From the NCBI GenBank assembly GCA_030608125.1, contig JAUWEU010000050.1, forward strand, positions 1 to 5,846: a DNA stretch of 5,846 nt. The letters run 5' to 3'. Shown here one piece after another: positions 1-4,880 of the stretch (positions are counted from its first letter, which is position 1; the number at the start of each line of letters is the position of its first letter). The translations under genes and the position numbers were made by a program. This DNA comes from Dehalococcoidia bacterium (lineage in GTDB: Bacteria; Chloroflexota; Dehalococcoidia; Dehalococcoidales; W498). The notes below the pieces were generated by a model that saw only the letters and a list, made by a program, of their open reading frames with translations, did not search any database and had not been told where the DNA came from.

Positions 1-201
1 CTTAAAATCTACCATACCCCCGCAAGCCTTAAGAGCTTGAGCAAGGTATTGCCCGTCTATACGAACAAAGCCTTCACCATCGGTATCAGCGGTCAATGTG
101 GCTTGCCCCTTATCATCGGGATTAGCCATCACCACCATACCATCGCCAATAGTAAGGTCAATCGGATAGTCTTTGGGATTTGGGCTTAAAATCTCCCCCC
201 T
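1..201 (-). pseudogene. DnaN-like sliding clamp, C-terminal remnant (phage-type), continues beyond window
   Basis: Read on the minus strand, this frame is open from 201 to the window edge and is closed upstream by TAG at 202-204. The translation contains LTIGDGMVVMANPDDKGQ, then GFVRIDGQYL and AQALKACGGMVDFK. This follows the last domain of bacterial DNA polymerase III beta clamps, where a beta strand and a Gly-rich turn precede a conserved 'F-N-x-x-Y-L-x-x-A-L-K-A' helix. Beta clamps tether polymerases to DNA. Short, diverged clamp-like genes also occur in phages and prophages. No start codon or ribosome binding site lies near the first homologous residues, and the N-terminal two thirds expected of a clamp (about 360 residues in the family) are missing. 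The frame overlaps the end of the sigma-like gene. I read it as a fragment left by a deletion, but the downstream part is not visible, and a short independent protein starting at the internal ATG cannot be excluded. Confidence 0.5.
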
Positions 202-811
202 CTAATAGACTTTTTTGTTGACTTTTCCTGAATTTGTATAGGTATCGGCTATCAGTAGCGGTAAGGTTCGCGCCATTGTTTATCTTCTCGGCTATGTCTA
301 TCAACCTTTGTGGGCAACCTGCTAGCCAAGTCTTATCGTCAATCCACTGGTCAAGGTCAATCGCTTTGTCATCGGCTGTCAGCTCTCCAAGTTCGGTTAA
401 GTGTCCGTCGTTATCTACTATCGGCTTATTAAGGCTCTCAATCCTGATAACTCTCGGACACTCGGAGTAGAGGTTATCCCGTTTACACTTTTTCCTTTGC
501 TGATTGCTACAATGCCCGCAGTCAATACCGTTAATCCGCCTGTAGTAATCCCGCTAGTATTGGGCTACGGTAAAGCTGGCAATCCGATACATCCAAGAGG
601 GATTATCAGGTTTGTGCCCGTTATTCCTACCAGCTACAGCAAGGTTTAGCATTATATCGTGTAGCAAGTCCTCTCTATCCTGATACCTTGCCTTGTGGCT
701 AAACTTTGAGGCTACCTTATAATAGATAAGCCACTCGCCCTCTAGCTGGTCATAGCCATTACCATCTTGCCGATAAGGTTCGTCTATGATATACTCGCCT
801 ATGTCCAGCAT
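158..811 (-). pseudogene. Sigma-70 region-2-like phage-type protein, interrupted by an in-frame TAG
   Basis: The minus-strand frame begins at ATG 809-811 and ends at TGA 158-160, giving 217 codons before the stop. One of these, at 554-556, is TAG. The part before it contains DREDLLHDIMLNLA and MYRIASFTVAQY, which resemble sigma-70 region 2 (an acidic helix, then W-x-Y-R-I-A and an R-rich end). Reading on past the TAG gives RRINGIDCGHC and a Cys pattern C-x2-C-x6-C-x8-C that could bind a metal. ESLNKPIVDNDGHLTELGEL and a Lys/Arg-rich C-terminus follow. The homology-like sequence continuing straight through the stop suggests a single substitution, probably TGG (Trp) to TAG. A GAGGG lies about 10 bases before the ATG. 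I recall similar small sigma-like proteins from Dehalococcoidia prophage-like regions but cannot verify this. The last residues before the TGA may not be native, since they overlap the clamp remnant in another frame. Confidence 0.6.
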
Positions 812-814
812 TGT

Positions 815-824
815 GGGTATACCC
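815..824. promoter_or_regulatory. 10-base palindrome over the ribosome binding site of the sigma-like gene
   Basis: GGGTATACCC is a perfect palindrome lying three bases before the ATG of the sigma-like gene (minus strand). Its minus-strand GGG belongs to the GAGGG Shine-Dalgarno-like sequence. It could be a repressor half-site pair or chance. Nothing else identifies it. Confidence 0.3.
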
Positions 825-840
825 TCACTTTCGCTGGATT

Positions 841-871
841 TGCCCTAGCACTCTTACCAGTGGCTAGGGCA
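841..871. repeat. Inverted repeat upstream of the sigma-like gene
   Basis: TGCCCTAGC (841-849) is exactly inverted as GCTAGGGCA (863-871). The stem can extend inward by ACT/AGT if one G at 862 is bulged, leaving a six-base loop. On the minus strand it lies in what would be the leader or promoter region of the sigma-like gene. It has no T-tract on either side, so an operator or leader hairpin is as likely as a terminator. Confidence 0.45.
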
Positions 872-1044
872 TTTACTTTGCCCCTAGACTAGGCAAGCGT
901 TCGGCTTTGGCTTTCAGTTATTCAATTGTTAAGGTGCTTTGGCAATTGCTTACAATTTCATCATTGAACAAAAGGAACTAAAGTTGAATTTCAAAATGAA
1001 CCTATATTTTCATCCTGTCTCTCATCTGAATGTTGGGAAAAGGG

Positions 1045-1079
1045 AATAGCCCTCTCGCCTCTACGGCGAGGGGGCTATT
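1045..1079 (-). terminator. Strong hairpin downstream of the MFS remnant, possible terminator
   Basis: AATAGCCCTCTCGCC (1045-1059) pairs with GGCGAGGGGGCTATT (1065-1079) through 15 positions, with one T-G mismatch or wobble and a five-base loop. It lies downstream of the transporter remnant on that gene's strand, where a terminator would be expected. Minus-strand sequence after the stem is CCCTTTTCCC, so there is a short T run but no classical U-tract. The symmetric form could also serve transcripts arriving from the other side. Confidence 0.5.
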
Positions 1080-1238
1080 TGGGAATGCAGACTAGGGGTT
1101 GTTACCTTTAGCCTGTTTCCAAATGTCTAAGTATTGAGTAAGCTGTGGCCTAAGACTCAGCAAGACTAAACGATAGGCTAAAAGTTCTGTCTATTGTACA
1201 CTTTGGCCCACCATATATTAAAAGGAGCTTTTGTGGTA

Positions 1239-1624
1239 TCACCTGGTAAACCAAGTGAATAGGCTGATTCCCACAAGTACCACAACGGCTGCGAAATAGA
1301 ACACCGAGTTAACATTCAACAAATCTGCTATTACCCCACCTAAAAGTGGCCCTACAGCCATACCTATACTCATTGCCATGGTAAATATGGCAAAAGTCGA
1401 GCCCATGCCGAATTTTCTGCCTTCATTTACTATCAGGGCTGAGGCGGCTGGCTAGGCAGAAATATAGCCCGAGAAATAGAGAACCCGCTAAAGATTATAC
1501 CCAGCCAGATTCCAGTAGCTCCTAGGTTCTCAGCGTAAAGGGGTAAGAGTGGTGCTATTATCCCGACGCCTAGCATAGAGGAAAAGATAGAAAGAGCCAG
1601 GACAGGGAAGGCTTTTTTAATCAC
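1239..1624 (-). pseudogene. MFS transporter with large internal deletion
   Basis: The N-terminal part, from a GTG at 1622-1624, reads IKKAFPVLALSIFSSMLG, VGIIAPLLPLYAENLGATG and IWLGIIFSGFSISRAIFLP. This is the first membrane segment and the start of the second of a major facilitator superfamily drug/sugar-type permease. It then becomes SQPPQP and stops at 1433-1435. From about 1451 a different frame gives ALIVNEGRKFGMGSTFAIF, AMSIGMAVGPLLGGVIADL and a last hydrophobic segment ending SLFTWFTR, with TGA at 1239-1241. That is the typical last two membrane segments. MFS proteins have about 400 residues and 12 segments, so roughly the middle 270-280 residues are gone, and the two ends are joined out of frame near 1440-1454. 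No transport function is possible. No Shine-Dalgarno sequence precedes the GTG. A promoter at 1640-1669 would give a leader of only a few bases. Confidence 0.85.
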
Positions 1625-1639
1625 GTAGGTATCTAAAAC

Positions 1640-1669
1640 ATTATAACGCCTTGCTAGTGAACCTGGCAA
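1640..1669 (-). promoter_or_regulatory. Sigma-70-type promoter of the MFS remnant
   Basis: On the minus strand, TTGCCA (1664-1669) is followed after 18 bases by a perfect TATAAT (1640-1645). Transcription would start near 1633, about nine bases before the GTG of the transporter remnant. It is arranged divergently from the thrS promoter, with the two -35 boxes about ten bases apart. Confidence 0.6.
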
Positions 1670-1679
1670 CCGAAAGTAA

Positions 1680-1708
1680 TTGCGCTTATAGCTTGTGGCT
1701 GGTATAAT
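1680..1708 (+). promoter_or_regulatory. Sigma-70-type promoter of thrS
   Basis: TTGCGC (1680-1685) and a perfect TATAAT (1703-1708) are 17 bases apart. Transcription would start near 1715. This is downstream of the furthest in-frame GTG (1695), which therefore cannot be the translation start of this transcript, and upstream of the preferred GTG at 1749. The leader of about 34 bases is too short for a T-box element. Confidence 0.6.
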
Positions 1709-1732
1709 CAAGTGGTTTTCTATTGATAGACT

Positions 1733-1740
1733 GGAAGGGA
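1733..1740 (+). promoter_or_regulatory. Ribosome binding site that fixes the thrS start
   Basis: GGAAGGGA lies eight bases before GTG 1749-1751, a good spacing. No comparable sequence precedes the more upstream in-frame GTG at 1695, which overlaps the promoter region. Confidence 0.65.
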
Positions 1741-1748
1741 TTCCAACA

Positions 1749-3509
1749 GTGGTTTCTGGTAAAGGGCAAACCGAAGCTAAAAGTGAAAAGTTAGAGATAA
1801 TGCGGCACTCCACAGCCCATGTCATGGCAGAGGCGGTTCAGTCCATCTTTCCTCAGGCTAAGTTTGGCATTGGTCCGACTATTGAAAATGGCTTTTATTA
1901 TGATTTTGATTTGCCTCGCTCATTGACTCCCGATGATTTACCGCTTATTGAGGCGAAGATGAAGGAGATAATCGCTTCAAATGTGCCTTTTGTTAGACAG
2001 GAAGTAACCAAGGAAGAAGCTCGCCGACTGTTTGCCGCTCAGCCTTACAAACTGGAATTGATTGATGAAATTACGGATGAGAAGCTTAGCTTGTATCAGC
2101 AAGGTTCTTTTGTTGATTTATGCCGCGGCCCTCATGTGAGTTCTACCGGTGAAATCAAGGCTTTTAAGCTGGTTAGCATTGCTGGAGCCTACTGGCGGGG
2201 TGATGAGCACCGCCCTATGTTACAGCGAATATATGGCGTTGCTTTTGACACCAAAGAGGCTTTGGCAGAACACCTGAAAAAACTGGATGAGGCGGCAAAG
2301 CGTGACCATAGGAAATTGGGTAGGGAACTTGACCTATTTAGTATCCGTGATGAAGCTGGTCCAGGGCTGGTTCATTGGCACCCTAAGGGAGCAGTAATAC
2401 GCCGTGTTATTGAGAACTTCTTGACCGATGAACTTATTAAGCGTGGCTATGATATTGTCTATACCCCTCATATTGCCAAATTGGATTTATGGAAAACCAG
2501 CGGTCATTGGGAATTTTATCGTGATTATTTATATAGCCCTATAGAGGTGGAGGGGCAGGAGTATATTATTAAACCAATGAATTGCTTAGGCCACATCCTA
2601 ATATATAAAACAAGGCTGCATAGCTACCGGGAGCTGCCACTGCGTTACGCTGAGTTAGGCACTGTTTATCGCTATGAACGCTCCGGAGTGTTGCACGGTC
2701 TATCCAGAGTCAGGGGCTTTACCCAGGATGATGCCCATATTTTTTGCCGCTTTGACCAGTTAGAAGATGAAGTAGTGGGGGTGTTAGATTTAGCTCGCTT
2801 TATGGTTGACACCTTTGGTTTTACCAACTACCAAGTGTTACTTTCTACCCGACCTGAGAAATATGCCGGCGCCATCCAGGTCTGGGAAGAGGCTACAGAG
2901 ACTTTAAGTCGGGCTCTGGCTCGGATAGGGCTTGACTATCAAATAGACCCGGGAGAGGGTGTATTTTACGGACCCAAAATAGATATTAAATTCGAGGACG
3001 CCCAGGGAAGGGCATGGCAGGGTCCCACAATTCAGGTTGATTTTAACCTTCCCCAGCGCTTCAATGTTACCTATATTGGCGAAGATAACCAAGAACACTT
3101 GGTGGCGATGATACATCGCACCCTGCTGGGTAGTATGGAACGGTTTATGGCTTCGCTTATTGAACACTACGGAGGCGCCTTCCCGGTGTGGTTAGCGCCG
3201 CTTCAGGTGAAGGTGATTCCGGTGGCTGACCGTCACCTAGACTATGCTCGCAAGCTAGAGGCTGAACTTAAAAGTGAGGGGCTGCGTGCCGAGGTTGATG
3301 CTCGGTCAGAAAGGGTAAACCTCAAAATTCGGCAGGCGCAACTTGATAAAATACCATATATGCTGATAGTGGGTGATAAAGAGGTAGCTACTTCCACCGT
3401 TTCCGTTCGTTTGCGTAGTGGGGAGCAACTGGCTTCTCAATCCCTTGCTAGCTTTAAGGAAACTATCAAGGAAGTTATCACCAATAGGGTAAGGGACTTA
3501 AGGCTATAG
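1749..3509 (+). CDS. thrS: Threonyl-tRNA synthetase, TGS-less form
   Basis: This cytoplasmic class II synthetase joins threonine to tRNA-Thr using ATP and also edits mischarged serine. The 586-residue product starts at GTG 1749, chosen for its ribosome binding site and its position after the promoter. The usual N-terminal TGS domain is absent: the editing domain begins within 20 residues. Editing-site residues H20 and H24 (R-H-S-T-A-H) and C125 and H129 (D-L-C-R-G-P-H) are present. The catalytic core has the zinc ligands C279, H330 and H456, motif 2 around Y-R-Y-E-R at 307-311, and motif 3 in L-L-G-S-M-E-R-F. The C-terminal anticodon-binding domain occupies roughly the last 100 residues (FPVWLAPLQVKVIPV onward). 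One oddity is that the zinc-site signature reads N-C-L-G-H rather than the usual N-C-P-G-H. It heads the translation cluster, 63 bases before the longest possible infC reading frame. Confidence 0.97.
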   Translation: MVSGKGQTEAKSEKLEIMRHSTAHVMAEAVQSIFPQAKFGIGPTIENGFYYDFDLPRSLTPDDLPLIEAKMKEIIASNVPFVRQEVTKEEARRLFAAQPYKLELIDEITDEKLSLYQQGSFVDLCRGPHVSSTGEIKAFKLVSIAGAYWRGDEHRPMLQRIYGVAFDTKEALAEHLKKLDEAAKRDHRKLGRELDLFSIRDEAGPGLVHWHPKGAVIRRVIENFLTDELIKRGYDIVYTPHIAKLDLWKTSGHWEFYRDYLYSPIEVEGQEYIIKPMNCLGHILIYKTRLHSYRELPLRYAELGTVYRYERSGVLHGLSRVRGFTQDDAHIFCRFDQLEDEVVGVLDLARFMVDTFGFTNYQVLLSTRPEKYAGAIQVWEEATETLSRALARIGLDYQIDPGEGVFYGPKIDIKFEDAQGRAWQGPTIQVDFNLPQRFNVTYIGEDNQEHLVAMIHRTLLGSMERFMASLIEHYGGAFPVWLAPLQVKVIPVADRHLDYARKLEAELKSEGLRAEVDARSERVNLKIRQAQLDKIPYMLIVGDKEVATSTVSVRLRSGEQLASQSLASFKETIKEVITNRVRDLRL

Positions 3510-3520
3510 TCTCTATAAAT

Positions 3521-3549
3521 TTGATTAGCCTAAGGAAATATGCTATAGT
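3521..3549 (+). promoter_or_regulatory. Candidate promoter of infC-rpmI-rplT
   Basis: TTGATT (3521-3526) and TATAGT (3544-3549) are separated by 17 bases in the thrS-infC gap. Transcription would start near 3556, about 40 bases before the IF3 start. The cluster could also be read through from thrS, since no terminator is visible between them. Confidence 0.45.
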
Positions 3550-3575
3550 CCCTTTCCGTAAGATACTCGTGCTTG

Positions 3576-3592
3576 GAGGAGGTAAATAAGGA
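3576..3592 (+). promoter_or_regulatory. Ribosome binding sequences supporting a rare infC start
   Basis: AGGAGGT (3577-3583), a near-perfect anti-16S match, and a second AAGGA (3588-3592) lie inside the reading frame if translation began at TTG 3573. They lie 13 and 4 bases ahead of ATT 3597, and AGGAGGT is 10 bases ahead of ATA 3594. The TTG itself has no such sequence in front. This argues that translation starts at AUU or AUA. Confidence 0.55.
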
Positions 3593-3596
3593 CATA

Positions 3597-4142
3597 ATTA
3601 AGAAGCTGCGTGTCAACGAAAGGATTAAAGCCAGAGAGGTTCGCCTCGTAGGGGAGAAGGGGGAGCAGTTAGGGATTATGCCCTTATACCAGGCACTGGA
3701 GATAGCCAGAAAACAAAACTTTGACCTGGTTGAGGTTGCTCCTAATGCAGTGCCTCCAGTATGCCGCCTCCTTGACTATGGAAAGTATAAATATGAGCAA
3801 GCTAAGAAGGAGCGTGAAGCCAGAAAAAGCCAAAAGATTTCTCTGCTGAGAGAGGTTAGGTTACGACCTAAAATTGGCGACCATGATTTTGAAGCTAAGG
3901 CTAGGTTAGCCAAGAAACTGCTGACCGGTGGGGACAAGGTTAAAGTATCAATATTATTTAGAGGGCGTGAAGTCACCCACCCCGAGATTGGCTGGAGGTT
4001 ACTCCAGAGGATGGCGGAGTCAGTAAAAGAAGCAGCTTCTGTTGATGGGCAACCATTGATGGAGAGGAGTAGGATGTTTATAATCCTGTCTCCGGTAATT
4101 GCTCAAAAAACTAAAACAAAGGAAGAAATAAAGGAATCTTAG
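3597..4142 (+). CDS. infC: Translation initiation factor IF3, probable AUU start
   Basis: IF3 binds the 30S subunit, keeps 50S away and checks the start codon and initiator tRNA. The N-domain (KKLRVNERIKAREVRLV, then NFDLVEVAPNAVPPVCRLLD) is joined by a Lys/Arg-rich linker (YEQAKKEREARK) to the C-domain (SLLREVRLRPKIGDHDFEAK through GDKVKVSILFRGREVTHPE). All are standard for the family, and the length of 181 residues is normal. I place the start at ATT 3597 because family proteins begin two to six residues before this V-N-E segment, because strong Shine-Dalgarno sequences lie just upstream, and because AUU is the known autoregulated infC start in Escherichia coli and in bacilli. Alternatives are ATA 3594 and TTG 3573. 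The TTG would add eight residues (24 bases, 189 in all) and is the only standard start codon available. The stop TAG directly touches the rpmI ATG. Confidence 0.93.
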   Translation: MKKLRVNERIKAREVRLVGEKGEQLGIMPLYQALEIARKQNFDLVEVAPNAVPPVCRLLDYGKYKYEQAKKEREARKSQKISLLREVRLRPKIGDHDFEAKARLAKKLLTGGDKVKVSILFRGREVTHPEIGWRLLQRMAESVKEAASVDGQPLMERSRMFIILSPVIAQKTKTKEEIKES

Positions 4143-4346
4143 ATGCCAAAAATCAAAACCCATAAAGGGGCACAGAGCCGCTTCCATATTACAGGCAGCG
4201 GCAAAATTATGCGCACCAAGGGTGGGAAAAGCCATTTGCGCCGCCGAAAAGCAAAGCGAGTTAAACGCCTTTATGATGAGACAATACAGGTAAGTTCCAG
4301 TGACAAGGCTCGGATAAAAAGACTCTTACCCTACGGGGTGAAATAG
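4143..4346 (+). CDS. rpmI: 50S ribosomal protein bL35
   Basis: The 67-residue product starts MPKIKTHKGAQSRFHITGSG and is followed by a basic stretch with SHLRRRKAKRVKRL. This is the standard bL35 pattern (K-x-K-T-H-K-x-A-x-x-R-F) and length. It is a small, highly basic protein of the large subunit. The start ATG immediately follows the infC stop, and AAGGA within the end of infC lies seven bases ahead of it, so translation is likely coupled. It is the middle gene of the conserved infC-rpmI-rplT cluster. Confidence 0.97.
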   Translation: MPKIKTHKGAQSRFHITGSGKIMRTKGGKSHLRRRKAKRVKRLYDETIQVSSSDKARIKRLLPYGVK

Positions 4347-4356
4347 GGAGGATATT

Positions 4357-4716
4357 TTGCCACGAGTAAAGAGAGGTGTAACCGCACACAAGCGACATAA
4401 GAAGGTATTAGCCCTAACCAAGGGGCATAGGGCGACCAGACACTCGCTTTATCGCCGAGCTCATGAATCTATGCTTAAGTCGCTAAGCTATGCTTATGCC
4501 CATCGCCGAGAGCGAAAGGGTGATATGAGGCGACTGTGGATTTTGCGAGTTAATGCAGCTAGTAGGGCCCAGGGGCTCACCTATGGTCAATTCATAGATG
4601 GCTTAAAAAAGTCTGGTATTGAAATCAACCGCAAGATGCTAGCCGATATGGCAGTTAGGGAGCCTGAATCCTTTGCTAACTTAGTAACCATAGCCAAAGG
4701 CAAAATTCAAGACTAA
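4357..4716 (+). CDS. rplT: 50S ribosomal protein bL20
   Basis: The 119-residue product begins at TTG 4357 (PRVKRGVTAHKRHKKVLALT), with GGGAGGA at 4346-4352 four bases ahead of it. The site overlaps the last base of the rpmI stop. Family features follow: K-G-x-R, SLYRRAHESMLKSLSYAYAH, R-R-R-L-W-type sequence (DMRRLWILRVNAASRAQGLT) and the C-terminal NRKMLADMAV segment. bL20 is needed early in 50S assembly. In E. coli and bacilli it also represses this operon by binding its mRNA. The short leader here shows no L20-binding structure I can identify, so that control is not supported by the sequence. A hairpin follows at 4740-4769. Confidence 0.97.
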   Translation: MPRVKRGVTAHKRHKKVLALTKGHRATRHSLYRRAHESMLKSLSYAYAHRRERKGDMRRLWILRVNAASRAQGLTYGQFIDGLKKSGIEINRKMLADMAVREPESFANLVTIAKGKIQD

Positions 4717-4739
4717 AATACGAGATTGCTTAACCCCAT

Positions 4740-4769
4740 CCCCTTTATCCCCCTCCCTTTGATAAGGGG
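4740..4769 (+). repeat. Hairpin-forming CCCC/GGGG element after rplT
   Basis: CCCCTTTATC (4740-4749) can pair with GATAAGGGG (4761-4769) with one bulged T and an 11-base loop. There is no T-tract after it, so a terminator role is uncertain. A related CCCCTCCC...AAGGGGAA element occurs at 5471-5500 ahead of the pheS promoter. This suggests a dispersed intergenic repeat type rather than a gene-specific terminator. Confidence 0.45.
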
Positions 4770-4813
4770 AAGATAGTTGTACAGCCGGACTTTGCCCCTC
4801 TAAAACTCCCTAT

Positions 4814-4880
4814 AGAATATTTCCTTGACCCCTTGTTGCCAATAACCTATAATCCAGAATAATGAAGAAGGAAATATTCT
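4814..4880. repeat. Perfect 13-base inverted repeat bracketing the nuclease promoter and start
   Basis: AGAATATTTCCTT (4814-4826) is exactly inverted as AAGGAAATATTCT (4868-4880), with 41 bases between. The left arm covers the first two bases of the -35 box. The right arm lies in codons 3 to 7 of the nuclease gene. The arms are 54 bases apart centre to centre, about five helical turns. Two operators bound by one regulator, possibly with looping, would fit. Since the left arm is upstream of the transcription start, an mRNA hairpin does not. Confidence 0.6.
4825..4853 (+). promoter_or_regulatory. Strong sigma-70-type promoter of the nuclease gene
   Basis: TTGACC (4825-4830) and a perfect TATAAT (4848-4853) are 17 bases apart. 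Transcription would begin about 4860-4862, at or just before the ATG at 4862. This predicts a leaderless mRNA. The same promoter, 30 of 35 aligned positions alike, recurs at 5511-5545. Confidence 0.75.

Larger units (their letters stand above)
812..1238. other. Gene-free stretch between the two broken minus-strand loci
   Basis: I find no supported coding region here. The longest plus-strand candidate I checked, at 996-1049, has 17 codons, no ribosome binding site and ends inside a hairpin. The stretch holds a palindrome at 815-824, a 9-base inverted repeat at 841-871, a CTAG-centred palindrome at 883-893, two CAATTG boxes 20 bases apart (923-928 and 943-948) and a strong hairpin at 1045-1079. 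Positions 1080-1238, downstream of the transporter remnant on its own strand, show nothing I recognise. Confidence 0.5.

Noticed and set aside
554..556. Genetic recoding of TAG as a sense codon
   Set aside because: infC, thrS and rpmI all end in TAG at the expected family lengths, so TAG is a working stop in this genome. Recoding limited to the phage-type gene cannot be excluded but is not needed.
234..649. Plus-strand open frames over the phage-type region
   Set aside because: They are opposite the sigma-like gene, show no family motif, and lack ribosome binding sites. The minus strand carries the recognisable protein sequence.
996..1049. Seventeen-codon plus-strand frame starting MNLYFHPV
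   Set aside because: There is no ribosome binding site at a usable distance, and its stop lies in the left arm of the 1045-1079 hairpin. I see no reason to think it is translated.
1107..1182. TTTAGCCT (1107-1114) and AGGCTAAA (1175-1182) as an inverted repeat
   Set aside because: Eight bases with 60 between is expected by chance at this scale, and no other signal accompanies it.
1433..1825. A 130-residue minus-strand protein reaching into thrS
   Set aside because: Only the part from about 1624 down is transporter-like. The first 67 residues are the antisense of the thrS start region and lie upstream of the promoter.
2904..3167. Minus-strand frame inside thrS
   Set aside because: It is antisense to the conserved catalytic core and shows no domain features of its own.
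3510..3596. An L20-responsive leader controlling infC-rpmI-rplT
   Set aside because: The leader predicted from the local promoter is about 40 bases and shows no stem arrangement like the known L20-binding leaders.
4814..4880. Terminal inverted repeats of an insertion sequence
   Set aside because: Only 41 bases lie between the arms and no transposase is present. The arms enclose a promoter and a start codon, which fits regulation better than a mobile element end pair.
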